The notes under the pieces are model-generated. The model did not search any database. It was not told the DNA's origin and saw only the letters and a program-made list of their open reading frames with translations. Position numbers and translations under genes: made by a program. Shown here in pieces: positions 32,085 to 42,654 of a DNA stretch of 64,000 nt; position 1 is the first letter of the stretch; each line of letters starts with the position of its first letter. Source of the DNA: Chaetoceros tenuissimus. Its lineage: Eukaryota > Bacillariophyta > Thalassiosirophyceae > Chaetocerotales > Chaetocerotaceae. The stretch covers positions 2,232,001-2,296,000 of the forward strand of contig BLLK01000022.1 in the NCBI GenBank assembly GCA_021927905.1. Reading direction: 5' to 3'.

Positions 32085-34456
32085 TTAGACTTCTGCGCAG
32101 CTACTGGGCCGCGACTATGGCTACGAAGAACTCTCTGATTCACCCCAGGTGGGGAAGGAGTAGGTTGAGGAGGGGCAGTCCCCTTTCTTCTGGACTTAGC
32201 AGGAGTATCACGTTCCCCACGAGGACTACGGGCAGATTTCATACTTTCATCCTCCACCTCCTGTTGCTGATCACCTTGTAGACCATTCAAGTTCTGAACA
32301 TACTCAGTAGTACCGGTGGCAAGACCCTGAGAAACTCCTGTAGTTCTATTTGGAGTGGTAGGTACAGGAATCTTGGTAGGATCATCCTCAATGGCTTCTA
32401 CCTTTTCTTTCTCACTCTCCTCCATCTCCTCAGCATCCTTTGCCTCAGGAGCCTTCATCTCCTCGTCTGTCTCCTTATCCTTCTCCTCGGCATCCTCTGC
32501 CGCAGGAGCCTTCATCTCCTCCTCTTTCTCCTTTTCCTTCTGTTCCTCTCCATTAGTAAGATCCACTACTTCAGTTGGGGGAAGTTGGATACCCTGATCC
32601 TTTGCAATCTTTTTGAGTTTCTCAAGTTCTGCTACCAAAGATGCGTTAGTTTGCATCATTGACTTGTTTTTCTCCGTCAATGTGATTGTGTTCTCAGTAC
32701 CACCGGTATTATTGGTAAGCAGACTGACATTATCCGTGTTCACTACTGCTGGAGCAGGATTTGCTTTTGTCTCCGCAGTCAAGTCGTCTTCCTCTCTGGC
32801 CAAGGCATTGTTTTCTTGTGACGAGAGGAAAGCAGCCTGAACGTTGGTCACATCAACTTCCACAAACTCCAGGATATCATGTTGACTAGCAGGTGGTGTA
32901 TACACTCCAGTAGCAGTATCCCAAGTCCCTCCGTTGCAGTAGGAGATAAAGGAACTAGAACAGTACCCATGTGGTGAGACTCCAAGCACTGTTTCCATCC
33001 ACACTGGGAAACCTTGAGAGATAGAGACTGCCTCTTGATCTGAGTGAGGTAAGTAATGCAGAACTGCGCTTTCACTACCAAGGATAGTGATGGAGTGAAA
33101 CAATGGTACTTTTCTAACCTGCCCTCTAACCATAACAGCCCTGGTAGCCTTACACTGCATAAGTAGTTGAGCAATGTAGTATGATCTACCGTTTACCGTC
33201 ACTGAAGCAAACAGCTTTACATCATCTAATTCGACGCTACAAAGTCTCTGATTCAACAGAATTTGGGCGTTTAATCCTTCCTTAAACGCTCTCTTCTGTT
33301 TAGTGTGCTTCGTCCAGGATGGTTGAGACAAGTCAACGATGATAACTCTACTTCCCAACATCTGCTTGTTTTTAAAGTACTTCTGAAGGTTCTTCACTAC
33401 TGAGGTACCTGTGGCTCTTTCTCCTTCCACTTGCATTACTCGTTTGTGTAACCAATCAGGAGTAGAGTTCACCTGTCCTTTCAAGTTCTTAGGGACCTGT
33501 GCCGGAGCAAACTTGAGCCCAAGGGTATTATCTCCTCCAATTACACGTAGCAAATGTAAAGTGAGTTCCGAGTCGGTAGCCTCCTCTGCCAAGTTGATTA
33601 TGTAACATAGGATATGTGGATTAATCGCGTCAGAACAGGCCTTAACAGCACGGAAATAAGTTACCCATCCCCCTTGATCAGTCTTGTCGAAACTGTTCAA
33701 GGTAGCAGAAGCTTCATGCAGGAAATATTCGGAGAAATCGCCATCAACCTTCAAAAGGATACGAACATAGAACCTTTGAGGTTCATTTTTGGCCTCGAAC
33801 CATCTAAAATCCTTTATGTATTTCTTCTGAGTCGGCGCGTCCAAAGTGAGCTGCTGCAACCCAAGCGTGTCTCCGTACTTAGTAGCTGGGGTGTTCCACG
33901 GAAGAAGGGAGGTGGGAGCATTGGTTTGTTCCTGGACAGTGGAAACCACCTCGTTCACCTTTGCAACAATCTCCTGATGGGTTTTCACCTTAACTTCCAA
34001 GTTCAACCTGATAGTGGTGAAAGTGGATTCGTTGGACGCCTGGTTAGTAACTGCACTTGCGTTGTCATCAATTTCCTCCAGATTGAGGTAATACTCGGCT
34101 GCCATAGTGAAGGTAGACATGGCGTTAATTGCTTGACGGTTCATCTTGATGGAGTTAGATATCTTTCTGTAACAATATAGTGAGTGGAGGTATGTATCTC
34201 TTCTTGTCTTTAACATATGTTTTGCATCACCGGCCATGCCAGTTCTAGTCTTGTCAGGAGGTATCTTGAGTCTTCTAGGTTCAGTCTTGTCTATGGGCTT
34301 AAATCTTTCGGATAAATTCTTGGAAATTAGGTCAACACACACACAGTTAAAAGTAGAAAAGTGGCGGGCTAAGAAAGTGAAAAAAGGAAGATGTGTTAGC
34401 TGAAAAGCAAGCCATCCGCTTACGCCGATGGGAAAGATAACAATCCAATATCTCAT
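32081..34456 (-). CDS. LINE ORF1 protein (putative RNA-binding/chaperone), 791 residues
   Basis: The frame opens at ATG 34456; an alternative start is MAGDAKHM further in. No CCHC knuckle or clear RRM was found, unlike many LINE ORF1 proteins. The N-terminus contains a hydrophobic stretch (WIVIFPIGVSGWLAFQL). The central roughly 350 residues look globular (LLPWNTPATKYGDTLG through GVSPHGYCSSSFISYC). A short coiled coil follows (EKNKSMMQTNASLVAELEKL), then an acidic region with two copies of EEMKAPxAxDAEE, and a basic tail (KSRRKGTAPP, SRGPVAAQKSK). ORF1 proteins usually coat the element RNA; here the fold is unrecognised. Confidence 0.8.
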   Translation of the reverse strand: MRYWIVIFPIGVSGWLAFQLTHLPFFTFLARHFSTFNCVCVDLISKNLSERFKPIDKTEPRRLKIPPDKTRTGMAGDAKHMLKTRRDTYLHSLYCYRKISNSIKMNRQAINAMSTFTMAAEYYLNLEEIDDNASAVTNQASNESTFTTIRLNLEVKVKTHQEIVAKVNEVVSTVQEQTNAPTSLLPWNTPATKYGDTLGLQQLTLDAPTQKKYIKDFRWFEAKNEPQRFYVRILLKVDGDFSEYFLHEASATLNSFDKTDQGGWVTYFRAVKACSDAINPHILCYIINLAEEATDSELTLHLLRVIGGDNTLGLKFAPAQVPKNLKGQVNSTPDWLHKRVMQVEGERATGTSVVKNLQKYFKNKQMLGSRVIIVDLSQPSWTKHTKQKRAFKEGLNAQILLNQRLCSVELDDVKLFASVTVNGRSYYIAQLLMQCKATRAVMVRGQVRKVPLFHSITILGSESAVLHYLPHSDQEAVSISQGFPVWMETVLGVSPHGYCSSSFISYCNGGTWDTATGVYTPPASQHDILEFVEVDVTNVQAAFLSSQENNALAREEDDLTAETKANPAPAVVNTDNVSLLTNNTGGTENTITLTEKNKSMMQTNASLVAELEKLKKIAKDQGIQLPPTEVVDLTNGEEQKEKEKEEEMKAPAAEDAEEKDKETDEEMKAPEAKDAEEMEESEKEKVEAIEDDPTKIPVPTTPNRTTGVSQGLATGTTEYVQNLNGLQGDQQQEVEDESMKSARSPRGERDTPAKSRRKGTAPPQPTPSPPGVNQRVLRSHSRGPVAAQKSK

Positions 34457-34601
34457 GATATCCGACTGCAAACACTAAACCAAGTACAGAAATCGAAACC
34501 TCTGACCCGTATATATATGTGGCTCCGAGGAGAGTATTTACTTTAATGTATAGCCAAACTTCGTATTTTGAGGGTTTCAAAAAATTCGCGCGCGAAAAAG
34601 T

Positions 34602-34615
34602 ACTAAATTATTTTT
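34602..34615. repeat. Target-site duplication of the LINE, 5' side
   Basis: ACTAAATTATTTTT, identical to 26151-26164, followed by a T-run. Confidence 0.75.
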
Positions 34616-35115
34616 TTTTTTTTCTTGTTTTTTATATACTCCTTTTTTTCTTATGAGCTAGGGTACGAGTGAAAATTGGCTACTACTTTTATTTAATTAG
34701 ATAGATAATTATATAATGTCAAAAGAATGAAGAAAAGTGTAAATGAAATTGCCAAAGGAGTTGGATAGGAGGCCTAGTCCGAGTGCATTTTGAAATCAAT
34801 GAAAACAAGACTCTCCGGGCTTCCCCTTTTTGTGGTGGGTCATTGTGATGACTGATGAGATCTTTCTTCAACAGCACAACAGCAAAGTACCTTACGTTGA
34901 AATAGCGACATAGCTCTTTTACGCCAAACTACAGCCGATTTACCTTGATATTTGGAAAGTTTAATTGGTTCAGAATAACCATACCGATAATCTCCATCTC
35001 GGTGATAGTATCTTCATCTTTAGTCCTAGCTAGTACTAGAAATGACTACCATGACTAACAACGTTACTACCTAAGATCGACAATTGTACTTTAATTTATT
35101 AAAATCTTTTGCAAT
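34616..35115. other. Intergenic between the LINE and the GPCR gene
   Basis: 500 bp, AT-rich with T-runs. Nothing was identified. Confidence 0.4.
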
Positions 35116-37752
35116 CTACTGCTTTTCTTCATCACCCCTCTCAGTTCGTTTCTCATCAATGTCAGAACTATCATTACCAATCATGCTTTTCTTTGCTGCT
35201 CGCAGCTCTGCAAATCGATCTCCCATTCCGGATACTTTAGAAGCTTTTCTCTGTTTCAAATCAGACTCACTACTCATCACTAGAGAATTGTTTGAGCGAA
35301 GATTGCTTCTATTTCTACCATGACCTCTACTTTCAATATCTCTGTGTCTTTGTTTGAGAATCATTGGTACAAACACATACGAAAGTGTTGCAATACAGAT
35401 GACAAAGCAGATACTTGTCGCCACAAATAACAGTGCTGATTTGTTGTGCTTCGTTAAAAACAAAAGTGGAACTCCAAAAAAGAATGACTGAAATATAAAA
35501 ACCATCGCAAAACCAATATATTTGCTCTCATTCAAATCAGTTTGTACGTTTCTTCCCCGGTATCCTTCTATACATGCCAAGATAAGAGCAATGCCATTCA
35601 CAATCAGTAAAGCTATTGTAGCCCCATCACCACTGCAAAAACCTTCTGATTCAAGTATTTGATTGTATGCATTCTGCTCTATTGTGCTTCTATTCCAAGT
35701 AATTGGTGATACTACTCTTTGAATAACCAAAATAATGACATTCAATGTGCTCAGAATGGCAAAGGGTATAATTACATCGAAAGTTGTAACGGTTACCTTC
35801 CGGAAGGACTCACTAGCATCTACAATTTTGTTGAGTCTCCATAATTTGCTGTAGAGAGCCGAGAACGTGGTGACAAATCCAAAACAGAAAAGGAAAGGAA
35901 ATGAAGAACAGGAAGTATTTAGACTTGCAATTGATCGAGTCACCCCTTCATCCATTGATAACGAAATGATGGAAGTACCAATGAGAAACGTTCCTAGACA
36001 AAGCATGATAAGGAACGGAGGTTGAGACATTTTGACGAATCGCTTCTTCCTATTCGCCACTGTATAAACTATGAACATTATGGATCCTCCAATAATCACA
36101 GAAGAAAGGACTAAGCAAAAGGACCTTACTCCAGTAGTAATCAGGTTCATATCCTCCTCGACAGAGCCAATATCAGATGGTTGCTGAGTAGATCCATTGG
36201 CAAAAATGAAATCCATTGTAGTTGAAGATGAATCATCAACTGGATATCGTTTCCATTCTCCCTGGAGAGCGTCATAAAAAGCAAAATCTTTCCCCCTTAA
36301 AATTGTAGATGTTTCAGTTGAGCTCTTTTCAAGAATATTTGACACCACGTAATAAGTTGAAACGTCATTTCTCGAGTAATTATCTGGTCCAATCTTTACT
36401 TCTCCACTTGCACTGAGAAAGTTTATGTTTGTGAATGCAGTATGATGCTCTTTACCAGTAAATATTTCCCTGTTTTGATTGCTAGCTTGCGTCTGTGCCT
36501 CACACGCTGATAGACCCATGCCAATAATAGCTTCGTAAGCATAAACTGCCACGTGATTTGGAGCATGGTTCTCAAACCAATCCATACTTTTGGAAAAATT
36601 CATGCCTAGATCTGGAGCACGTGGCATCTTACTATTGATGTATGCCAACTTGTCAGAGTCCATGCCTAATTTTTTCCATTCCGTAACAAATTGTTCATAT
36701 TCTGGCCTTCCTGGCGCACCCCCACCATCTGTAATAACAGCATTCCCATATGTCGCCTTTGCCAAATCCGATCCTATTTCAAAATGGGCATCAAATTCGT
36801 AAAGATACTCAGCCAAAGATCCGCAGAATAGCCACATTTTACCATCCCCTGCCAGTCCCATTTCATAAGCAGTTTCCATAATCATAGCATAGTTATCTGA
36901 GAAAAAGACTCCAATGATATAATTTTATTTTGAATCCAACAAAGGTTTCAACTGTTCCATCAATTCTTCTTTGGTCGGCTTAGGATAAAATCGTAAAGGC
37001 ACTGGAAGCACATTCATATTATTCATAGCTGCATAGCCATTAATTACGCTCCAATAAGAATCTCCGTATCCATCATCTTGCAAATAGACAACTGCGAAAT
37101 TCTTGACATTCATATCATGTTTCAGAAATGAAGGTAGCAGCTTCGCAGCACCCCCATCAGAAGTATGAGTTCTTGAAAACAACGGCTATGAGGACTTATT
37201 ATCTAATGCATCACTAGATGCTCCTGGAGCAACTTGAAGAAGATCATAAACTCCTGTCAGTGTAGCAAACTTTTTCGCCACAGAAGAATATAGAGTACCT
37301 AGAACTGCACAAGGCTGAGGCTTTGTAGAAGAGTTATCACGAAGAATCATCATATCAGTCAATCCTTTGACCGCAGTAATTGCAGATGCTTGGGTATCAA
37401 CTACTTCAGTGGTGAAACGTATCTTGCACTTTTTATGAATGTCTTTCACATCTTTGACAATAACTCCATTCCCAGTATTGAAATGATCTATAGCCATAAT
37501 CGTAGCAGCATTAACCCCAAAGCCGATATCACTGTAATCAAGGAATGTTCCATCTGACTCTACTGTCCATCTTAGAAATTGAGGTATATGGCAGATATAC
37601 AATTGTTCGTGGAGTTCTTCGGAATTTTCTCCTTGTTCTTGTGAAATGAAATCGTAGTATTGAAGGTTTCTACCTAGATTTCCTTCAAGCACAGAACTGA
37701 ACCTGTCAGGTTCCTCGAAGCGCAACTGATCTAATCGCTGCGAGGACAACAT
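35116..37752 (-). pseudogene. Class C (GABA-B-like) GPCR with two in-frame stop codons
   Basis: One reading frame of 879 codons spans 35116-37752 but is interrupted by TAG at 37186-37188 and TAA at 36925-36927. The sequence on both sides of each stop continues the family in the same frame. The first about 470 codons are a Venus-flytrap ligand domain (FGVNAATIMAIDHFNTGNG, PCAVLGTLYSSVAKK, FAVVYLQDDGYGDSYWS, HVAVYAYEAIIGMGL). A seven-helix region follows, with the class C pattern KMSQPPFLIMLCLGTFLIG, SALYSKLWRLNKI and FVPMILKQRHRD. The first codons show no signal peptide, and an in-frame stop lies upstream, so the N-terminus may also be lost or lie in an unseen exon. Clean conservation elsewhere indicates recent inactivation, allelic stops or stop read-through. 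Confidence 0.8.
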
Positions 37753-38250
37753 TGCCGAGAATGGTGAAACTGATTAGATTGAGTAAAGAAGGGAGGGTTC
37801 GGTTCTGTGTTGAAAGAACCCTGTGTTGAAAACAAAAAATATGAGGTGTGGTTCGTCGAGAAACAAGAGAACTTAAATGGTAGTAGATGGTAGTAAAAGG
37901 TACGAATTGACTTGCTTTTTTGTATGATGTGGTACTAACCTGGTACTTAATAATGAGACATACCCACTAAGAACGTAATACGTACATCGAGCCTTTCAAA
38001 TAAAAAAAATAATTCCACCAGTAAAACTCAGTCCTGCTCATTTTTTCAATGAAGCAAAAGTAAAATTCGATCAAATAAGAAAATAGTCTAAAAGAGAGCA
38101 ACCAAAAACTCTCTCTACATATTTATATATAAATAACTGCTGGAATAAGACATTTTCCACTGTTTTTATTGCGGCTATTCATCTCTGTAATAAAAGTTTT
38201 ACCTTTTTCTTCATTTTTAAATGTTTTCTATTCTTGTAACAATGATCAGA
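37753..38250. other. Intergenic
   Basis: 498 bp. It includes a small direct repeat of the type CTGTGTTGAAA (near 37806-37836). No gene was identified. Confidence 0.35.
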
Positions 38251-41200
38251 CTATAGTAACACTTTCTTTCTCAAATGGTCGGACTTTGTTCCCAGCATTC
38301 TCCATTCTGGATCATAATATGGAACAACACCAACTCTAAAATCCAATGACACACGAGTATATATTGATTCATTAGGAGGGGCATAGTGTTTGCATGATGA
38401 CCCATGGAACGCAACTACCTCGCCAAGTTTTGCTCCAAGGGGGGCGTAATCCTCCAATCCTGGTTTCGATTCACACCACAAGTCTGTATTTGTCAGCTTT
38501 GGGTCTGACAAAGGCATCCAAAAATTCAATTCACCGTCTTGATGACCATAGGTGGCGTCATTATGGGCTGCAACAGCTCTTGTGCTTGGACCAGGCTGGA
38601 TACGAAGCGTAGGCGGTCTCTGAATCTCGAAATGCACTGGTGCATTCTCTTGAATTGCACCACAGGCCAATAGTCGATCTTTTAATTCAGGCAAGATGAC
38701 TTTCTCAACGAACCTATCAAATGCATTATGAAACTCAACGTCATTTGTGACATAATCTGAAAGCGATTTTTGTGCCTTTTCTCCTTTTCCGTTTTTTGCC
38801 CTTGACTTCTTAGCGGGAAGAAGACTCATTTGAGGCACTACGAAATTCTCAAGCTTCAATTCTTGCGATTCAGTGTCTTGGCGAAATGTCCCGACCATTT
38901 CGGGATCAAGTTGTTGTAACATACGGATGATTTCTTTGCGTAAGTCATATTGTTCAATATCGTACCTGATTAAGTGCTTGTTCCTTATCGTATCTGGTAA
39001 CACATTTCCTCCAGTATCTGGCCCAGTGTCATTGATTCTGTTTCGAGAGTAACGTAGAGTGTGCGCAGAAGATCGTAGGGTAGCCAAACCATGAGTATAC
39101 TTGACGGGGTCACTCTAAATAATTGAAAAGATAGTTAGAGTTATGACATTCGTGTTAGTTTACATTCCTTTCATTTTATACTTGTCTCATACCTTCTCTT
39201 CTTCTTTAATCTTCTTCTTCGTCAATGGTCTGATCCTGAGCGAGAATTTGTGATTTAATGGCATACAATACATATCGCCATTTGATGCACTGACTCCCCC
39301 TTCCCATTTATTCAAGCCAAGGTAAGGGCCACCAATAGTCGAAACATGTGGCTCACCGCCATTTTTGTCTGGTAATATCCTTAGTACAGTCTCTCCTTTT
39401 AATGGGATGCCATAAATGTGGATGTTGCCATCTCTATCAACAGCTGTAAAACCATTCTGCCACTTATTATTTCTCATGCGTTCATGATCTCTCAAATTAG
39501 GCCCAACTTCTTTCACTTCTCCTGTGAGTGTGTTCACTTGACAAACATAATCTGCATCACTTGGGAAAAAATATACGTAATCAGCACCCACTGCACCGCC
39601 AAGGAATTTATATTTTCCATCACTTCTATGTTCCCCCGTTCTAATGTTTTCCCCCAGCAGACTAAGTTTTGGTACCTTACCTGGTTCGACCTTTAGCACC
39701 TGATCAGCATGTGCAGGGATGCAATAAAGATTACCATCTGGATGCTTCACACCGCCATGCCACTTATAGTTCCCTTCTGGGAAGTCACCATGAATTGTAC
39801 ACTCTTGAGTCTTTGGATCAATGCGGAGAATGCCAGTAGCGTTTTGACAAACTCCATAAATGGCGTGGTCATCTGAATCATGATCCTTTAGAAGTAAACC
39901 ACCATACCACTTGTTCACGCCAGGAAAATTTGGTCCTATGAAAGTAATCTCATCCGTTTTAGGGTCAATTTTCATCACACGCTCTGCAGCTTGAGGAATG
40001 CAGTATATACATCCGTCATGATCTGATACAGCTGCGCCATGATATTTCCAGGGTTGATCACTTGGACAAGAACCCGGAATACTATCATCCCATTTTACCA
40101 ATGACACGTCATTAGTCAATGCATTAATCTTCAAAACTGCATCACTATGACAAGGGATTCCATATATGGTATCACCAATAGGGATACCTCGAAGCCATTT
40201 GAATTCACCAGGCAAATCAGGCCCCATCAGTTTCATAGTAGGTGGGTCTGTACTAACATCCATATCCAAGATTCTTCTAGCGAATCCTGGTATAGTGTAA
40301 ATATGCTCATTTAATTCACACAATTCACCACCTAGAAACTTTTCTTTCCCGCTCAGTTCATTTCCAGCACATCCATGTAAAGTGAGTTCTGTATAGTCAT
40401 CAGACCAATGCATAGGATCAGCGTCTTTCGGTATAGTTTTGGTCTGTTTCTTTGGAGTCTTTTTATTCTTGTCTTTGTTATTGTTGTTGGATTTATTTCC
40501 TCCTTGGTAATTTCTCGATACACGGTTCAACCAATCTTGAAATTTACAATTCCTACGAATCTTTGGTTCTCTTCGACCTGTTTCAAGTAAAACATCACTT
40601 GGTGGAATTGTGAGAATAGATTCTCCTCGCGGTCTCAGAAATAACGTTGCAGCTTGACGATAGCTTTTATCAGATGAACCGTTTGGCCTATACATGACGC
40701 GATGCTTTGCCGATTGAAACAAACCACCAGTTATATAGCTCATAACAGAACCACAAAATACTGTAGCAACTGCATGCCCATGACAATCAACTTCTTTCCA
40801 CACTCTATCTTTTTTGGAATTACCATTTTCATCAGATGGTGGAACTGGTACTTGATATTCCAATCCCATCGCATTTTCATTACTACCAGGTGCATCATGA
40901 ATAATGATGGAAATGAGAGAAGGATCCGTATGTACTGGCAACCATTCAATTTCGTCTGACCCACTACCTTGACTATTTTCTTCTTTATATTTTTCAATAT
41001 CTTGTGTACTAGGTTCGATGTAACGTTTCAGATGCCATTGACTAGATTGATCCATTGGACCATACGTCTGCTGAAACCAATCTTGATCGATATTCAAATG
41101 TCTCGCGATCCCTTTCAACACACCAGATGCAATATCATTACAAAGAGAGTCAAACATTGTATCCATAGATTTCTGAAAGGATAAACTTTGTCCATCATTT

Positions 41201-41634
41201 TCAACATTTTCATTTATAGGAATGTCAAAGGATCCACCATTTGAGAAAATGAATCCTTGGCGGTGAACATTGTATCGACTTAATGCATTTGTATCTGCTC
41301 CACCATTGGAATGATAACCAGTCACTTCAGCAGAGTTTGAACCGACTTGTATAATTGGACAGTCAGAATGTGACGGTGTTTCTTTTGAAAGATCATCCAG
41401 TGCACTGGATGCTACGAGAAAAGCTTCCTTGTGAACTTTTTCAAGATTGAAAGGAAGAGGAATGGTCGCCACTCCTGAATTTTCAAGCAGCGTCTTGGTC
41501 ACCTGATCAATGGTGCTGTCTGGAATTGAGCAAGCCACCATGTTGATGTATTGCTGATTTGATATATAGAGTAAATTGAAAATGAGTATTTGAAGTATGG
41601 TAATCAATCCAATCAACTTCTCATTTGCCTCCAT
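38251..41634 (-). CDS. Fusion protein: 2OG-Fe(II) dioxygenase / beta-propeller / second 2OG-Fe(II) dioxygenase
   Basis: Two exons (39193-41634 and 38251-39114) join in phase across a 78-bp GTATGA-TTTAG intron, giving 1,101 residues. Domain 1 (about 35-390) is isopenicillin-N-synthase-like: LPVHTDPSL gives His and Asp near 235-237, the distal His is in SAKHRVMYRP near 311, and the 2OG-binding Arg is in KSYRQAATLF. A lysine-rich linker follows. Residues about 455-800 are six or more propeller blades of the type LPGEFKWLRGIPIGDTIYGI. Domain 2 (about 815-1101) has AAHNDATYGH (His 998, Asp 1000), a distal His in SCKHYAPP near 1057, and Arg in YTRVSLDFR. Both active sites look complete. Dioxygenases hydroxylate or oxidise small molecules or peptides; the substrate is unknown. 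ATG 41541 is an alternative start that would omit a hydrophobic N-terminal anchor (LIGLITILQILIFNLLYI). Confidence 0.75.
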
Positions 41635-42028
41635 CCAAACATCACAAAAAAAGAGTGGTTCCAAAGGCGATAGCCACAAAGTCGAAATAGCCGTTTTATA
41701 TTACACTATGACGTTGTTATGTATACTCACTTGCTTACTGTTTGGAGCAATCTGAATCCATCATGGTAAAATGCAATCCAGATATTGAACACTGCAAGAG
41801 CCAACTTCAATAAGATTTTGGAATGATTCATTTAGGAATGATGTAGTAGAAATGTTTCTTCTAAATCTTGGTGAAAATGGGACTAAAAACTAAAAAACGC
41901 GATTTTTTGTAAGAGATCAATATGATGCCTGTTTTCTATCATTTTGAAGCCAATCTCGTATCAAATCAATAGATTAAAATATTAAATATATGTACAGCAT
42001 TAAAAAATATTGCTACACAGCATCTGTG
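41635..42028. other. Intergenic between the dioxygenase gene and the 5S gene
   Basis: Nothing was identified apart from AT-rich sequence. Confidence 0.35.
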
Positions 42029-42038
42029 AAAAACAAAA
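42029..42038 (-). terminator. Pol III terminator of the split 5S gene
   Basis: On the minus strand TTTTGTTTTT begins 10 nt after the predicted 5S 3' end. Confidence 0.55.
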
Positions 42039-42047
42039 GGAAATTTC

Positions 42048-42157
42048 AAGAACAACATCGAGAATTCCAACGTGGTCCCCCACCGTAGTACTACCTCGAC
42101 CAGATCATGCTTAACTTCGATGAGCAGACGGGTATCGGTGTTCTCATGATTGTATGG
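42048..42157 (-). rRNA. 5S rRNA gene, 3' part (nt 9-118)
   Basis: On the minus strand this holds the 5S hallmarks: ACCCGTCTG, GAAGTTAAGCATG (box A region), TAGTACTACGGTGGGGGACC (box C region) and a matching 3' strand. Helix II pairs ATCATG with CATGAT, helix IV TCGAG with CTCGA, and helix I pairs the 3' end TGTTGTTCTT with the 5' piece at 47689-47698. The pairings differ in sequence from those I recall in other eukaryotes yet still pair, as expected of a true 5S. The first nine bases (42149-42157) are one copy of the 9-bp target duplication made by the inserted element. Confidence 0.85.
42149..42157. repeat. 9-bp target-site duplication of the MULE, left
   Basis: ATTGTATGG, repeated exactly at 47682-47690. 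Confidence 0.9.
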
Positions 42158-42276
42158 GAGTTAGTGTTAGTACAGTCAGTAGTAGTACAGGCAGTGGACA
42201 GGCAGTCGTTAGATAGCCGTTAGTGACGTCATTCCCAGGTCTATCCCGTATACCTTTTGTCGTATGACAAGTGTCA
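42158..42276 (+). repeat. MULE left terminal inverted repeat
   Basis: 119 bp beginning GAGTTAGTGTTAG and ending AAGTGTCA. It is the exact reverse complement of 47563-47681. It contains two CAGGCAGT/GGACAGGCAGT units and the palindrome TGACGTCA (42224-42231). Confidence 0.95.
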
Positions 42277-42654
42277 TTCAAACTCTCATATTTGTGAGCC
42301 TGTCGCTTCTTCTCAACCACACAACCCAGAAACTCATTCAATGTACGAGTATTATGAATAATGTACACAACACATTGCACTGAATAAAGCATGCCATACA
42401 ATTGCTCTTCTACTACTTTCATTATGTATTCATTTCACTGCTTCTCCAACACCGTACAACAATGAGACTTGACTTCTACAATTGATCCAGTGAGGTTATA
42501 GCTAGTCCTGTGACATGCGATGTTATTACCATTCACAAAACACATGAAAAATATATGCACCGTGAAATGCCTTGGGCTTACCGTGGAAACAGTTTTGCTA
42601 TCAATATTCATTGCAATATGATATCGAACAACACATGTTATCATTTAATGCAAA

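Larger units (their letters stand above)
26165..34601 (-). mobile_element. Full-length-looking non-LTR retrotransposon (LINE), APE endonuclease/RT/RNase H type
   Basis: An 8,437-bp unit is bounded by a 14-bp direct repeat. It carries ORF1 (32081-34456) and ORF2 (26367-32084), both open, overlapping at ATGA. The 5' leader is about 145 bp and the 3' UTR about 200 bp, containing a strong hairpin. There is no long poly(A); the 3' end reads GTGATATAT before the A-rich target duplication. The domain order APE endonuclease, RT, RNase H, Cys/His cluster fits APE-type clades with RNase H (I/Tad/R1-like group); clade assignment would need a tree. Intact ORFs and identical target repeats indicate a recent insertion. 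Confidence 0.85.

Noticed and set aside
32355-32840. Ser-rich plus-strand ORFs
   Set aside because: Antisense of the acidic ORF1 repeat (Glu/Lys codons read as Ser/Phe).
42144-42422. Minus-strand ORF across the left TIR
   Set aside because: It lies over the 5S/TIR junction and a terminal repeat; no coding character.
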